The notes under the pieces are model-generated. The model did not search any database, had not been told where the DNA came from, and saw only the letters and a program-made list of their open reading frames with translations. The translations under genes and the position numbers were made by a program. From positions 1-64,000 of the forward strand of contig NZ_NOLJ01000005.1 in assembly GCF_002246015.1 (NCBI RefSeq): a stretch of 64,000 bases of DNA. Direction: 5' to 3'. This DNA comes from Nostoc sp. 'Peltigera membranacea cyanobiont' 210A. Lineage in GTDB: Bacteria; Cyanobacteriota; Cyanobacteriia; Cyanobacteriales; Nostocaceae. This document shows, one piece after another, positions 22,068-31,652 of this stretch; position 1 is the first letter of the stretch, and the number at the start of each line of letters is the position of its first letter.

Positions 22068-23369
22068 ATGCTGCGAATTATTACTCAGCAGGCAGACGTT
22101 AGAGCAGAACTACAACGGATCTGCGATCGCACCCATGACGAACAGGTACTTCACAAAGAAGCAACGGTGCGGGAAATTTTGCAAGCAGTGAAGCGCCAAG
22201 GCGACAAAGCTGTATTGCATTACACGGACGAATTTGACAAACAAACCCTGAAAGCAGAAGAACTCCGAGTTACAGGCTCGGAACTGGATGCAGCCTATCA
22301 ACAGGTATCAAAAGAGTTGTTGAGTGCAGTTCGGCTAGCTTGCCGCCAAATTGAAGCGTTTCATCGTCAGCGAGTACCAAAAAGCTGGGTACACTTTGGT
22401 GACGATGAAGTAGTACTGGGCAAACGCTACACCCCTGTAGACCGAGCAGGGTTGTATGTGCCTGGTGGCCGTGCCGCCTATCCCAGTACAGTGCTAATGA
22501 ATGCAATTCCGGCTCATGTTGCTGCTGTACCGCACGTGGTGATGGTAACACCACCAGGACCAGGGGGTGCTATTAACCCAGCAGTCTTGGTAGCTGCCCA
22601 AGAAGCAGGGGTGCAAGAAATTTATCGCATTGGGGGCGCACAAGCGATCGCCGCTTTAGCTTATGGCACAGAAACAATTCCGAAAGTGAATGTGATTACT
22701 GGCCCTGGTAACATTTATGTCACCCTAGCGAAAAAACTTGTCTACGGAACCGTCGGTATTGATTCTTTGGCAGGCCCCAGCGAAGTGCTGGTGATTGCCG
22801 ATGAAACAGCAAATCCGGTGCATGTCGCTGCTGACTTGCTGGCCCAAGCCGAACACGATCCAATGGCGGCAGCAATTTTGTTGACGACTGATGCTGCTTT
22901 GGCGAAAAACGTGCAATTAGCCTTGGAAAGACAGCTAGTAGATCATCCACGGCGAATAGACACAGAAAAAGCGATCGCTCACTACGGTTTAATTATCGTT
23001 GTGGAATCGCTCGAAGCAGCAGCAGAACTCTCGAATGAATTTGCCCCCGAACATCTGGAATTAGAAATCAAAGACCCTTGGGCACTCCTACCACAGATTC
23101 GTCATGCTGGGGCAATTTTTTTGGGTTACTCAACACCAGAAGCTGTAGGAGACTATTTGGCAGGTCCTAATCATACTTTGCCAACTTCTGGTGCTGCCCG
23201 CTATGCCTCAGCATTGGGTGTTGAAACTTTCCTTAAACACTCTAGTATTATTCAATACTCCCAAACCGCACTGCAAAATGTGGCTGGTGCTATTGATGTG
23301 CTAGCAACAGCAGAAGGTTTACCTTCCCATGCTGATTCAGTCCGACGCCGAATTCAGCAAGAAGAGTGA
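22068..23369 (+). CDS. hisD: Histidinol dehydrogenase
   Basis: Catalyses the last two oxidations of histidine synthesis, L-histidinol to L-histidine, with NAD+ and Zn2+. 433 residues, family size. Hallmarks: YVPGGRAAYPSTVLMNAIPA (~124-143), GPGNIYVTLAKKLVYG, DSLAGPSEVLVIAD, the zinc and catalytic histidines in AQAEHDP and NEFAPEHLEL, and GDYLAGPNHTLPT near the end. The start ATG 22068 gives the usual MLRIITQ. No other his gene is adjacent. Confidence 0.97.
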   Translation: MLRIITQQADVRAELQRICDRTHDEQVLHKEATVREILQAVKRQGDKAVLHYTDEFDKQTLKAEELRVTGSELDAAYQQVSKELLSAVRLACRQIEAFHRQRVPKSWVHFGDDEVVLGKRYTPVDRAGLYVPGGRAAYPSTVLMNAIPAHVAAVPHVVMVTPPGPGGAINPAVLVAAQEAGVQEIYRIGGAQAIAALAYGTETIPKVNVITGPGNIYVTLAKKLVYGTVGIDSLAGPSEVLVIADETANPVHVAADLLAQAEHDPMAAAILLTTDAALAKNVQLALERQLVDHPRRIDTEKAIAHYGLIIVVESLEAAAELSNEFAPEHLELEIKDPWALLPQIRHAGAIFLGYSTPEAVGDYLAGPNHTLPTSGAARYASALGVETFLKHSSIIQYSQTALQNVAGAIDVLATAEGLPSHADSVRRRIQQEE

Positions 23370-23747
23370 TTTGGAATGCTTAATTTTTTCTGATAAGCCA
23401 GTGCTGAGTAAAAATCCCAGTCTCTAGAACATTTTCATGCGTGGCTGTGAAACTCGTTTCATCGAGACTGGCTTGAGTCACGCTTTAAGCGTCCACAAGT
23501 CGGGCATTGCCAATAGACAGTAGTTTATAGGATAGGCTTTTCCTCTCCTATAAACTTATGAAAAGCTTCTCCAGAAAAGTTGCTATAACCCGTTCTTATT
23601 AAAGTGTCGTAAAGCTCACTGACCTATGGCGTGGCTTTAAATCTATAAACTAAGTTGTCAGATAAAAAATTAGTTTAGTGTCACTGCCGACTAATTTTGC
23701 TAGATACTTATGTATGTAAGGGGTCTACTCTTTAGGAGACGAGAGCA
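23370..23747. other. Intergenic region between hisD and the usp gene
   Basis: No gene seen. A 9-bp stem TTTATAGGA (23524-23532) / TCCTATAAA (23546-23554) is present without a U-tract. GTGAAACTCGTTTCATCGAG near 23447 is another small palindrome. The usp promoter probably lies in the A/T-rich last 120 bp. Confidence 0.4.
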
Positions 23748-24173
23748 GTGCTAAATAGTGTTTTGGTAGCTCTGGACGGTTCGGATATTTCAGAACGAGT
23801 AATTCAAGCTTTAGATAATTTGGTGTTTTCAAAAGACGCCAAGGTTATTCTCTGTCATGTGTTTCTCACACCAGAGTCAGAAATGGAACTACCTGCTGAT
23901 CGCCCTCAGCCAGAGTCCCCAACGTTTTCTTATTTTCATATTGAAAAACAACTGCAATTATATCAGGAAAACTTATCAGTCAGAAGTGAGTTAGAGTTAG
24001 TAACTGGCGATCCCGCTGAAGAGATTATTCGTCTTGCCAATATTTATAAAACTGACTTGATTATAATTGGCAGTCGGGGGTTGATGGGGATGAAACGAAT
24101 TGTTCAGGGTTCTGTTAGCAGTCAAGTTGTAGAAGAGGCTAATTGTTCAGTGTTGGTCGTAAAACCAAGGTAA
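23748..24173 (+). CDS. Universal stress protein (UspA family)
   Basis: 141-residue single-domain Usp, cytoplasmic, probably ATP-binding and dimeric. N-terminal VLVALDGSDISERVI and the C-terminal ATP loop GSRGLMGMKRIVQGSVSSQV (G-2x-G-9x-G-S/T) are intact, with the closing strand CSVLVVKP. Start GTG 23748 with TAGGAGACGAG upstream. It stands alone on the plus strand; target process unknown. Confidence 0.93.
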   Translation: MLNSVLVALDGSDISERVIQALDNLVFSKDAKVILCHVFLTPESEMELPADRPQPESPTFSYFHIEKQLQLYQENLSVRSELELVTGDPAEEIIRLANIYKTDLIIIGSRGLMGMKRIVQGSVSSQVVEEANCSVLVVKPR

Positions 24174-24478
24174 AGATTTGCAATGGGAACCAATGGCTAT
24201 AACCAGCCCAAGACTAAATTTCCATAAGTCTAGAAAGTGGTCAACATTGTGCATTAGGGTTTAAGAATTTTAACCCATCCAATTCTGTGTTCTCTGCGTC
24301 TGGAGTGGTTAGATAAATTACTTTTAAACCGCAGAGGCACAGAGGAGGACACTTGCGTGAGTGGGTTTCCCTACTTGAGCAAAGTGTCCGTGGCGCAGAG
24401 AGAAAAAGAGATTTTTCGAGTTACCTTGAAAGGGCTAGCCATAGAGACAAGGAAAATCCCCTTTCTACTTCAGTCCAT
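24174..24478. repeat. Intergenic repeat-like stretch
   Basis: Convergent gap between usp and the SRPBCC-like gene. It holds TTCTCTGCGTCTGG, AACCGCAGAGGCACAGAGG and GGCGCAGAGAG (24290-24405), variants of a short repeat that recurs in direct and inverted form; such GCAGAGG-type text is common between Nostoc genes. No terminator with a U-tract is clear. Confidence 0.4.
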
Positions 24479-24865
24479 TCAACGTTCTTGAGTTGCTAAA
24501 AACTGACGCAAGCTCAACAAGCTGAGTGTTTGACCCAAATTCAAGGGCAAAATTGAAATTCCTTCCAAGCGGGACTGTACCCAACCTTCTCCCCAGTACC
24601 ATTCGTGGAACCCATCAATGCCTCCGCTGAGTACTAAGCGGAGACAATTGGATTTGACAACGTTTACTTGATGATGAATCGCGACTGGCCCAGTCCAGGT
24701 TGTAAACTGGAATCCAGGAAGCAGTTCTTCTGGCATACCTGGGGCAAAACGTTGCCCTAAAAGCCATTTTTTTAGTTGCACGGGATGCAGAAGACTGTCA
24801 CGAATTGCATCTGTTGATGCTTCGATTTCGATCCGCAGTTGGCTTTGTTGAAAATTACCCAGCAT
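24479..24865 (-). CDS. SRPBCC (START-like) superfamily protein, conserved in cyanobacteria
   Basis: 128 residues. The order of an N-terminal strand (LRIEIEASTDAIRDSLLHPVQLKKWL), a central FTTWTGPVAIHHQVNVV strand pair, GFHEWYWGEGWVQSRLEGIS and a C-terminal helix SLLSLRQFLATQE matches small polyketide-cyclase/START-like folds that bind hydrophobic ligands. No catalytic residues can be named and no specific function is known to me. It is divergent from hslO (140 bp). Confidence 0.7.
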   Translation of the reverse strand: MLGNFQQSQLRIEIEASTDAIRDSLLHPVQLKKWLLGQRFAPGMPEELLPGFQFTTWTGPVAIHHQVNVVKSNCLRLVLSGGIDGFHEWYWGEGWVQSRLEGISILPLNLGQTLSLLSLRQFLATQER

Positions 24866-25005
24866 TTTTCTCGGATTACCTAAAGATAAGACATCGCTAT
24901 TTCTAATATTGCAAATACAATCACTGATTATGACTAGGTGACTTTTCTCGCAGCAGAGAACTTAGAATAGAAAAAGTGAACTTGTTAAGAAATGTAAGGT
25001 TATTC

Positions 25006-25905
25006 ATGGCGGATCAGTTAATTCGTGCAACAGCAGCCGAAGGTGGAATTCGTGCCGTAGGTGCGATCGCCACACGTTTAACAGAAGAAGCACGGCAGCG
25101 TCACAAGCTTTCTTATGTGGCAACGGCAGCACTGGGTCGGACTATGACGGCGGGTTTGTTAATGGCTTCTAGTATGAAGCGAACTGGATCGAGGGTGAAT
25201 GTTCGGGTGAAGGGCGATGGGCCTTTGGGTGGCATATTAGTAGATGCAGGCTTAGATGGTACGGTACGCGGATATGTTGGGAATCCATCTGTAGAATTGC
25301 CTCCCAATGCCAAGGGGAAATTAGATGTTGGTGGTGCTGTGGGTGGCGGCTACCTCTACGTTGTGCGGGATATAGGTTATGGTTATCCTTACTCTAGTAC
25401 GGTAGAACTAGTTTCTGGCGAAATTGGTGATGATGTCGCTCATTATCTCGTGAATTCCGAACAAACACCTTCGGCTTTAGTTTTAGGTGTGTTTGTGGGA
25501 GCAACCGGAGTAACTGCTGCGGGTGGATTACTGATACAAATATTACCCAAAGCCGCCAGAGACGAAGCCTTAGTAGAAACGTTGGAATCACGGGTTGCTG
25601 GTCTAGCAGGATTTACGCCGTTATTACAAGCTGGGAAGACCTTACCTGAAATCTTTGGTGACTTATTGGGAGATATGGGGTTGGAAATCTTTTCCGAACG
25701 CCAAATGTTGCGCTTCCACTGTGGTTGCTCTTTCGATCGCGTTTTGGGGGCACTGAAGATTTTGGGAGAAGCTGAACTGCAAGATATGATTCTTAAAGAT
25801 GATGGTGCTGAAGCAACTTGCGACTTTTGCGGCAACGTCTACCAGGCAAGTAGCGATCAGTTAGCTCAACTAATTTCCGATTTGCAAGCCGAATCTGCTG
25901 TTTGA
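25006..25905 (+). CDS. hslO: Hsp33 redox-regulated holdase chaperone
   Basis: ATP-independent chaperone activated when its zinc centre is oxidised. 299 residues from ATG 25006 (MADQLIRATAAEGGIRAVGA), with AAGG upstream; an in-frame GTG at 24976 adds ten unlikely residues. All four zinc-binding cysteines are present as HCGCS (~246-249) and CDFCG (~279-282). The conserved N-terminal GDGPLGGILVDAG and GVTAAGGLLIQILP are intact. Confidence 0.96.
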   Translation: MADQLIRATAAEGGIRAVGAIATRLTEEARQRHKLSYVATAALGRTMTAGLLMASSMKRTGSRVNVRVKGDGPLGGILVDAGLDGTVRGYVGNPSVELPPNAKGKLDVGGAVGGGYLYVVRDIGYGYPYSSTVELVSGEIGDDVAHYLVNSEQTPSALVLGVFVGATGVTAAGGLLIQILPKAARDEALVETLESRVAGLAGFTPLLQAGKTLPEIFGDLLGDMGLEIFSERQMLRFHCGCSFDRVLGALKILGEAELQDMILKDDGAEATCDFCGNVYQASSDQLAQLISDLQAESAV

Positions 25906-26065
25906 GGATACAGTATAAAATAGCACTGATTTTTGAGATTGATAATGGTACTCTGGGGAGAGAGATAATCAAAAAAGTAGCTTTTTAATGATGAGAAAGT
26001 TACTATGTCAACAATGGAATTATCAATCTAAAACAGAGCGCTATTCAATTATTTTGGTGTGAGAG

Positions 26066-28147
26066 ATGACAGAGCGGGATATTCCAGACAGTTGGTCTTC
26101 AGCCAGTGGAAGAGAGCCAGATCAAAACAAAAGATTATCCCGAACAGAACAATTCGGTGAAACTCAGCCATTTGATGTCCCAGCTACTGGTTCTAACTCC
26201 AAGTCAGTGAAGCGGCGAAAAAAAAACCATACGAAAGGATCATCTATAAATAGTCATTCACAAGAAACTGCCCAACTCAGTAGTACTTCTAGGAAATGGC
26301 CACGCTGGATGAAAAGCTGGACATTGTGGCTAGTACTACTAATGTTGATTCCCGGCAGTGTAGGATTCTTGGCAATGGCAATGCTGCTAAAGTTGCCAAC
26401 TGCTCCTAATTGCCCATCGATTTTCTGGCCGCTAGCTAGTGCTTCTGTGCGGCTACATTGCGCTCAGTTAGCGGCTTCTAAGCAAACAGTGAACGACCTA
26501 TTGCAAGCGATCGCTCTGGTGAAGCAACTACCACAAAATCACCCGTTGCATGGAGAAATCGATCGTTTCATCGAAGAATGGTCGCGGGATATTTTGAAGC
26601 TAGCCGATCAAAGTTTCCAAACCGGAAGTTTAGAGGAAGCGATCGCTACTGCTCGTAAGATACCCGAAGATGTAGCAGCTTATAAATTAGTCGATGAACA
26701 AGTTGACAAATGGCAGTCAATTTGGTCGAAGGCTGAAGCCACATACAACGGTGCGATCGCCGAAGTAAAGGAACGGCGCTGGCAATCGGCGTTCATGTTA
26801 TCCGCTAAAATGCTGCGCGTAGACAATCAATATTGGGCGGGTACTAAATACGACCAATTGAATCGTCTAATTGCCACAGCACGGGAAGATGGCGATAAGT
26901 TAGGAAAAGCCGAAAGTTTAGCAAACAGCAAAGTAGTCGATAATATCCTAGAAGCGATCAAGTTAGCCGAGTCCATTGGGCAGGAAAGTTACCTTTACCA
27001 AAAAGCTCAGGAAGCGGTTCCGGCATTTGGACGCAAAATGCTGGAATTGGCACAGGCAAAACTAGATAAAAAGGATGCGGATGAAGCGCTGAATATTGCT
27101 AGGCAAATACCGGAAAGTACGAAATTACAAGGCGAAACTGATGACTTTATTGCCATAGCTGACGCCAAAAGGAGTGCTTGGATCGGTAATGTTTCTGGTT
27201 TAGAGGCAGCGATCGCTCAAGCACAACAAATCGATCCTTCTAGACCAGTGTATAACGAAGCACAGCAACTAATTGCTCGTTGGCAGTTGGAAATTGAAGA
27301 TGTTGCCCATTTGGAAAAAGCAAGAATATTGGCTAGCCAGGGGACAGTCCCGAATTTAACAGCAGCGATCGCCCAAGTACAGCTTATTCCTGCTAGTAAC
27401 CCTAGAGGCGTAGAAGCAAGGCAAGAGATAGGTCGCTGGAATGCCCAAGTGGAGACAATTGAAGACCAACCTTACTTAGACCGTGCCGAACAGATAGCAA
27501 TATTCGAGGATATTAACTCCTTGCAAGCTGCGATCGCTCAAGCCAGCGAAATTCGTAGAGGTCGCGCATTATATCCAGAAGCACGGAAAAAAATTCGTAC
27601 TTGGGTAGGAAAGATTGAGCGAATTCAAGACCAACCTTACTTAGATCAAGCACAAGAACTGGCCCAAAGTGGCAATCTCACCGCCGCCATTAGCACAGCT
27701 CAACAAATTGCTTCATCGGGAAGGGCGCTTTCACAAGAAGCACAAACTGCGATAAATGACTGGGAAGGGCAAATCCGCACTAGAGAAAACTGGAAAAAAG
27801 CTCAGGAAGTGGGTGCGGCTGGCACTCCAGAAGCCTTGGTTGAGGCAATACGACTGGCGGATCGAGTTTCAAACAATAGCATCTTACGTATGGATGTAAA
27901 TCAGGCTATTGACCAATGGAGTCAGCAATTGTTAGAAATAGCACGCACTCAAGGTCAGTCTGATATTGCTAGAGGCATTGACATTGCCAAATCGGTTCCA
28001 CGCGGTAGTGCTGCTTACAGTGCAGCGCAAGAGCAAATTAAGGCTTGGCAAGATTTTCTCAATCCTCAACCTGAACCTCAACCTCAGCCTTCGTCTGTGC
28101 CTGAATCTCTACCATTTCCCCGCTCAACTACTATTAATGGTCAGTGA
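26066..28147 (+). CDS. Membrane-anchored helical-repeat protein, cyanobacterial, unknown function
   Basis: 693 residues. A basic, polar N-terminal tail (residues 1-85) precedes one strong transmembrane segment (LWLVLLMLIPGSVGFLAMAML, ~87-107). The remaining ~580 residues are periodic alpha-helical units of ~40-55 residues with the recurring pattern AIAQAQxI...EAQxxIxxWxxxI, like degenerate TPR/Sel1-type solenoids. The tail ends in a Pro/Gln-rich stretch (NPQPEPQPQPSSVPESLPFP). The topology suggests a cytoplasmic N terminus and a large extracytoplasmic solenoid. Known to me only as a conserved hypothetical in filamentous cyanobacteria. It follows hslO by 160 bp. Confidence 0.75.
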   Translation: MTERDIPDSWSSASGREPDQNKRLSRTEQFGETQPFDVPATGSNSKSVKRRKKNHTKGSSINSHSQETAQLSSTSRKWPRWMKSWTLWLVLLMLIPGSVGFLAMAMLLKLPTAPNCPSIFWPLASASVRLHCAQLAASKQTVNDLLQAIALVKQLPQNHPLHGEIDRFIEEWSRDILKLADQSFQTGSLEEAIATARKIPEDVAAYKLVDEQVDKWQSIWSKAEATYNGAIAEVKERRWQSAFMLSAKMLRVDNQYWAGTKYDQLNRLIATAREDGDKLGKAESLANSKVVDNILEAIKLAESIGQESYLYQKAQEAVPAFGRKMLELAQAKLDKKDADEALNIARQIPESTKLQGETDDFIAIADAKRSAWIGNVSGLEAAIAQAQQIDPSRPVYNEAQQLIARWQLEIEDVAHLEKARILASQGTVPNLTAAIAQVQLIPASNPRGVEARQEIGRWNAQVETIEDQPYLDRAEQIAIFEDINSLQAAIAQASEIRRGRALYPEARKKIRTWVGKIERIQDQPYLDQAQELAQSGNLTAAISTAQQIASSGRALSQEAQTAINDWEGQIRTRENWKKAQEVGAAGTPEALVEAIRLADRVSNNSILRMDVNQAIDQWSQQLLEIARTQGQSDIARGIDIAKSVPRGSAAYSAAQEQIKAWQDFLNPQPEPQPQPSSVPESLPFPRSTTINGQ

Positions 28148-28252
28148 TCGTCTATTAGAGCAATTTTCGAGTCAATAGACCACAGTCTGTCTACTCACTA
28201 AGCATCTCAAAATCGTCGATAGTGAGCAGTATTACTAATCTTTATCCTCAGT

Positions 28253-28422
28253 AAGAGGTTGTTTGAAAAGTTGTAAAGTACATATACTCAAAATCTCTCT
28301 CCCAGCCTCTCCCCGAAAGGTCAAGAGGGTTTAAAACTCCATTCTCTTGTAGGGAATGGAGGTGAGGAAGAGTTGGGTTTTCGAGGCTTAGATGTTACAA
28401 AAATACTTTTCAAACATCCTTT
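28253..28422. mobile_element. MITE-like element, family A (copy 1)
   Basis: About 170 bp with near-perfect terminal inverted repeats: AAGAGGTTGTTTGAAAAG at the left and CTTTTCAAACATCCTTT at the right. Its interior, read on the minus strand, has AACATCTAAGCCTCGAAAAC and two C-rich/G-rich hairpins, the same order as the element at 35391-35558. It lies between two convergent genes. Confidence 0.7.
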
Positions 28423-28489
28423 AAGACTTTAAATTTTCTTACTCAAATAAGCACGAAGCTATAACCAGAGACAATCTAGGATTAAGTCT

Positions 28490-30001
28490 TCAATTCTTAA
28501 CTGGATTTCTGCCAAGCGGATTTCTGCCAAATAGCTTGATGATGGTTTCAGCAAATTCTTTATTGTCGTAAAATTCATGCATCAAAGTAATAGGTTGGGA
28601 ATAAAGTTGATCGCTAGAAAAGATCGACTTCCAATCTAGTTGGGTATTATTAACAACTCCAACATCTTTCATCTTTTTGAGGAATTCATAAGCAATTAAC
28701 CCTTGACCAATGGCAGATGGATGAATCCCATCTAAACTAAATAGTCCACCTTGCCGTAGTCGTCCAGTTGTGTCTGCATGGTAGTATTTTGTATTGACCT
28801 GGGGATAGGCAAACTTGAATTCTTCTGGGAATTCATACTGCACTTGTCCAGCATTTCGCTTGAAGGCAATTTGTTGTAAAGCATTGGCAAGATCGACTAT
28901 GTGATAGCGTGGTTGCGAATGCTGACTGTTCTTAGTCTTGACCAGTTCTTTGATTATTTCATTGTATGTGCGAATACAGTCATCTATGTAGAGGGCATCT
29001 TGTAGCGTCAGATATAAGGTTCCGGTCTCTCTAACCGTATCCTCTTCAAAGGGGAAATAAGTGTAGTATTTGTAGTAAATTGAAGGTTTATCCTCTCCCG
29101 GCACATCAATTTCAGTAGTTGAACCTACGCCTTTTGCCAATGGCGCAATAGTTACAAGCGGTACTGTCCCAATGAAGACATTCCAATTAGGGTTGGTGTT
29201 GTTTTGCATGATTCCATCAACCCGATTGAGCAATTCTCGGTATTCAGCCTCGAAATCTTTGGGATGCCACAGGTTCCATTGTTCTCTTACCTCACGGAAT
29301 GATTTGGGATCTTGGCTTGGGTTGTTAAGAGTCTGATTTGGATCGTTGGGAGTTTGATTAATTTCTAAACCGATCACAGTTCCAAGTGCATTGTTTGCTC
29401 CTAACCAGAGAATTAAATTCTCAACTCCCCCTGGAGCGGTTGCATGATGCTTCAACCAATCAAGTTGGCTATAGTCATTAAAAAGAGGATTTAAAGATGG
29501 GTTGAGAACTTTAAGTGCAATTCGATAGAAGGCAGCATTGGGCAGAGTCAAGAAACCAGGCTTGCCATCTCCTTTGTCGTTACTAAGTTTAATTTGATAC
29601 TTGCAAATGTTGGGTGTTATCATCCAAGAATCAGCAATATCAAAGCCCTGAATTGCTACATTGTGGAAGAATTCAATTCCTCCTGGATAAGAGTGTTCAG
29701 CACTACCTGCTCCCCGTTCAAAGAAATCTTCAGTTTCATCAAGTACACTCTCAAGAGTTGGCAATATGGTCAGCCAATCTAGGGCGTTGATATCTGAGCC
29801 ATATTTTTTTTCCAAACGCCGTAGAATCTTCTCAATATTGGCTGGTAGTCCGCCCACTAACCATTCAGGATAGAGATATTGAGTACCAACTGTTTGCCCC
29901 ATTGACCTAGCAATCAAAGTTGAAAAACAAAGGTCTGTCCGGGCTGCTGCCAAAGACATAAAGCCTTGAGAAACACTGTCGCCAATTGTAAAAAGCCTCA
30001 T
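28490..30001 (-). CDS. SGNH/GDSL-family hydrolase
   Basis: 503 residues. Block I with the nucleophile serine is at the extreme N terminus (FTIGDSVSQGF, residues 5-15), block III is WLGANNALG (~199-207) and block V with the Asp-His pair is LDGIHPSAIG (~443-452), the order of SGNH esterases/lipases. The protein is longer than usual (200-350 residues); the extra residues form inserts between the blocks. No signal peptide is seen, so it should be intracellular. Substrate unknown. No co-directional partner within 500 bp on either side. Confidence 0.82.
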   Translation of the reverse strand: MRLFTIGDSVSQGFMSLAAARTDLCFSTLIARSMGQTVGTQYLYPEWLVGGLPANIEKILRRLEKKYGSDINALDWLTILPTLESVLDETEDFFERGAGSAEHSYPGGIEFFHNVAIQGFDIADSWMITPNICKYQIKLSNDKGDGKPGFLTLPNAAFYRIALKVLNPSLNPLFNDYSQLDWLKHHATAPGGVENLILWLGANNALGTVIGLEINQTPNDPNQTLNNPSQDPKSFREVREQWNLWHPKDFEAEYRELLNRVDGIMQNNTNPNWNVFIGTVPLVTIAPLAKGVGSTTEIDVPGEDKPSIYYKYYTYFPFEEDTVRETGTLYLTLQDALYIDDCIRTYNEIIKELVKTKNSQHSQPRYHIVDLANALQQIAFKRNAGQVQYEFPEEFKFAYPQVNTKYYHADTTGRLRQGGLFSLDGIHPSAIGQGLIAYEFLKKMKDVGVVNNTQLDWKSIFSSDQLYSQPITLMHEFYDNKEFAETIIKLFGRNPLGRNPVKN

Positions 30002-30554
30002 TTAATACCTTTTAAATTATTTAATTGCGTGTAAATACTAAGACAAAAGTCTTAATCCCAAAAGTATATTCGGAATTTGACTATATTTTAATTTTAAAAA
30101 GTTTTAATTTATATTTTTCGAGGAGCGTATCAGGCGATGCGTTTAGGTTAAGAAAAATTGCACTTACTGTCTTGAGTGTTAGCGAAGCCCAACAAAGTCT
30201 TGATCGTGTTAGGTTTTGTTCCTAAACCCAATGTTGGGTTTAGGAACAAAACCAAAATCCAATGATTAAGAGAATTACTCAACCCAATAAATTAAGCTTG
30301 CCGCGTTACTACACCAGTTTTAGTTTTTAGCCTTAACTCAAGCGTATTGCAACATGACCAAGGTATTTGTTGGGCTTTGTTCGTCAAACGCCACTTGACG
30401 TGAGAATAAGTCGGCGAAACTAACAACAGTTCCTTCTTTAAAAGGAAGATGATGCGCGTAGCTTGCTTCTGGACAGGGGTACAAGTCAGGAAACCCAGTG
30501 TTAGTTAGCGCCCAGCTCCCCACTGACTTCAGGCGTGAGATGAGCTTAAAGTCT
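30002..30554. repeat. Intergenic region with dispersed repeats
   Basis: No gene supported. It holds the 42-bp hairpin at 30212-30253 (listed separately), GTTAGCGAAGCCCAACAAAG next to it, and GATGCGCGTAGCTTGCTTCT near 30449, a piece related to text near 19456. The overlapping minus-strand frame at 30338-30622 covers this repeat and is not a gene. Confidence 0.5.
30212..30253. repeat. Perfect 20-bp-arm hairpin
   Basis: Arms 30212-30231 and 30234-30253 are exact inverted complements with a TG loop; the outer bases are GGTTTTGTTC...GAACAAAACC and the inner ones AACCCAA/TTGGGTT. The AACCCAAC/GTTGGGTT core is shared with the repeat at 40005-40082, so this belongs to a known type of cyanobacterial palindromic repeat. 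Confidence 0.75.
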
Positions 30555-31433
30555 TTATTCGCCGATCGCTTCTCCCCATTCCTTAATGACTGAAAATAGT
30601 GATGAGTAATCATCATCAGCAAATGACATTTTTACGGCTGTTTGCAAGATTTGCCGCACTCCTTTAATACTGCTGAGATCCAAACTTTGAGATTTTGCTT
30701 CCGAGATAAATAATTCCGTATCTTTGAGTAAGTATTTTGTAGGGAAATTGGGATCGGCATAATTGCCATCTAACATCAGTTGTAGCTTTTTGTCAAAGAT
30801 AGGTGCGTAGAAGGGACTATCGCGCAAGATTTGCATAAACACATCTACATCTACACCTTGACGCTGGACAAAAGCTAGACTCAGAGCAAAGCTAGTTGTT
30901 AGAGAAGCTATTAGTTGATTTAGTGCCAATTTAAGCGCCGCCGCAGATCCCACTGGCCCGATAAGTAAAGGTTCTGTCCCAAAATTTTGGAGTAATTTCA
31001 AGTGATGTTCGTATTGTTCTGGCTCGGCCCCTACCATAACACTCAATTTGCCAGCTTTTGCTTCTGGGATACCCCCTAATACGGGCGCTTCTAAATACTC
31101 ACCACCACCCCCAACAACTGCATCTCTAATTTCCTGGCTTTCTGTCGGCGTAATTGTTCCCATTTGGATGATTGTGCGCCCTTTCAAAGTTTGCCAAGCA
31201 GTATCTGAAAGCAACACATTATAAATGGCTGGGGCATTAGTCAGCATGAGAATTACACACTCAGCAGCACGAATGGCGTGGCGGGGATGTGTAGCAATTT
31301 CAGCCCCAGCTGCTTGTAGTGGTGCTAATTTTTCTGGGGTACGATTGTAGACAACGAGCTGTATATCTGCGGCTAATAACCTTTGAGCCATTGGTAGTCC
31401 CATCAGTCCAATTCCCAGAAATGCCACCTTCAT
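30555..31433 (-). CDS. NAD(P)-dependent reductase, beta-hydroxyacid dehydrogenase family
   Basis: 292 residues of the 3-hydroxyisobutyrate dehydrogenase / glyoxylate-succinic semialdehyde reductase family. Rossmann start FLGIGLMGLPMAQRLLAA (GxGxxG), substrate-binding APVLGGIPEAKAGKLSVMVG (~116-135) and the catalytic lysine in ALKLALNQL (~167) are present. NYADPNFPTKYLLKDTELF matches the C-terminal dimer-forming helices. Likely substrates are short-chain aldehyde acids such as glyoxylate or succinic semialdehyde, with NADPH; the exact one cannot be read from sequence. Confidence 0.88.
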   Translation of the reverse strand: MKVAFLGIGLMGLPMAQRLLAADIQLVVYNRTPEKLAPLQAAGAEIATHPRHAIRAAECVILMLTNAPAIYNVLLSDTAWQTLKGRTIIQMGTITPTESQEIRDAVVGGGGEYLEAPVLGGIPEAKAGKLSVMVGAEPEQYEHHLKLLQNFGTEPLLIGPVGSAAALKLALNQLIASLTTSFALSLAFVQRQGVDVDVFMQILRDSPFYAPIFDKKLQLMLDGNYADPNFPTKYLLKDTELFISEAKSQSLDLSSIKGVRQILQTAVKMSFADDDYSSLFSVIKEWGEAIGE

Positions 31434-31652
31434 TTTTTACGTTCCTTTAGTACAGCATCACCGTAAGCGTTGCGTAAAGCTTTTGACATAGCAACTCTTA
31501 GAGAGGCTACGCCAACGCTTAGAGCGAGTCATTGAGCGTTATAGCCTATCGCGAACAGCGCATTGTTTGATTCAAATTTAGTTGGGAAGTAGTTATTTGA
31601 AATTTAAAATACAGTCCTAAATCCCAGTTTTCTTACTTCCTAACTCTGGCAA

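Noticed and set aside
30338-30622. 94-codon minus frame overlapping the reductase
   Set aside because: Overlaps the real gene in another frame and covers repeat DNA.
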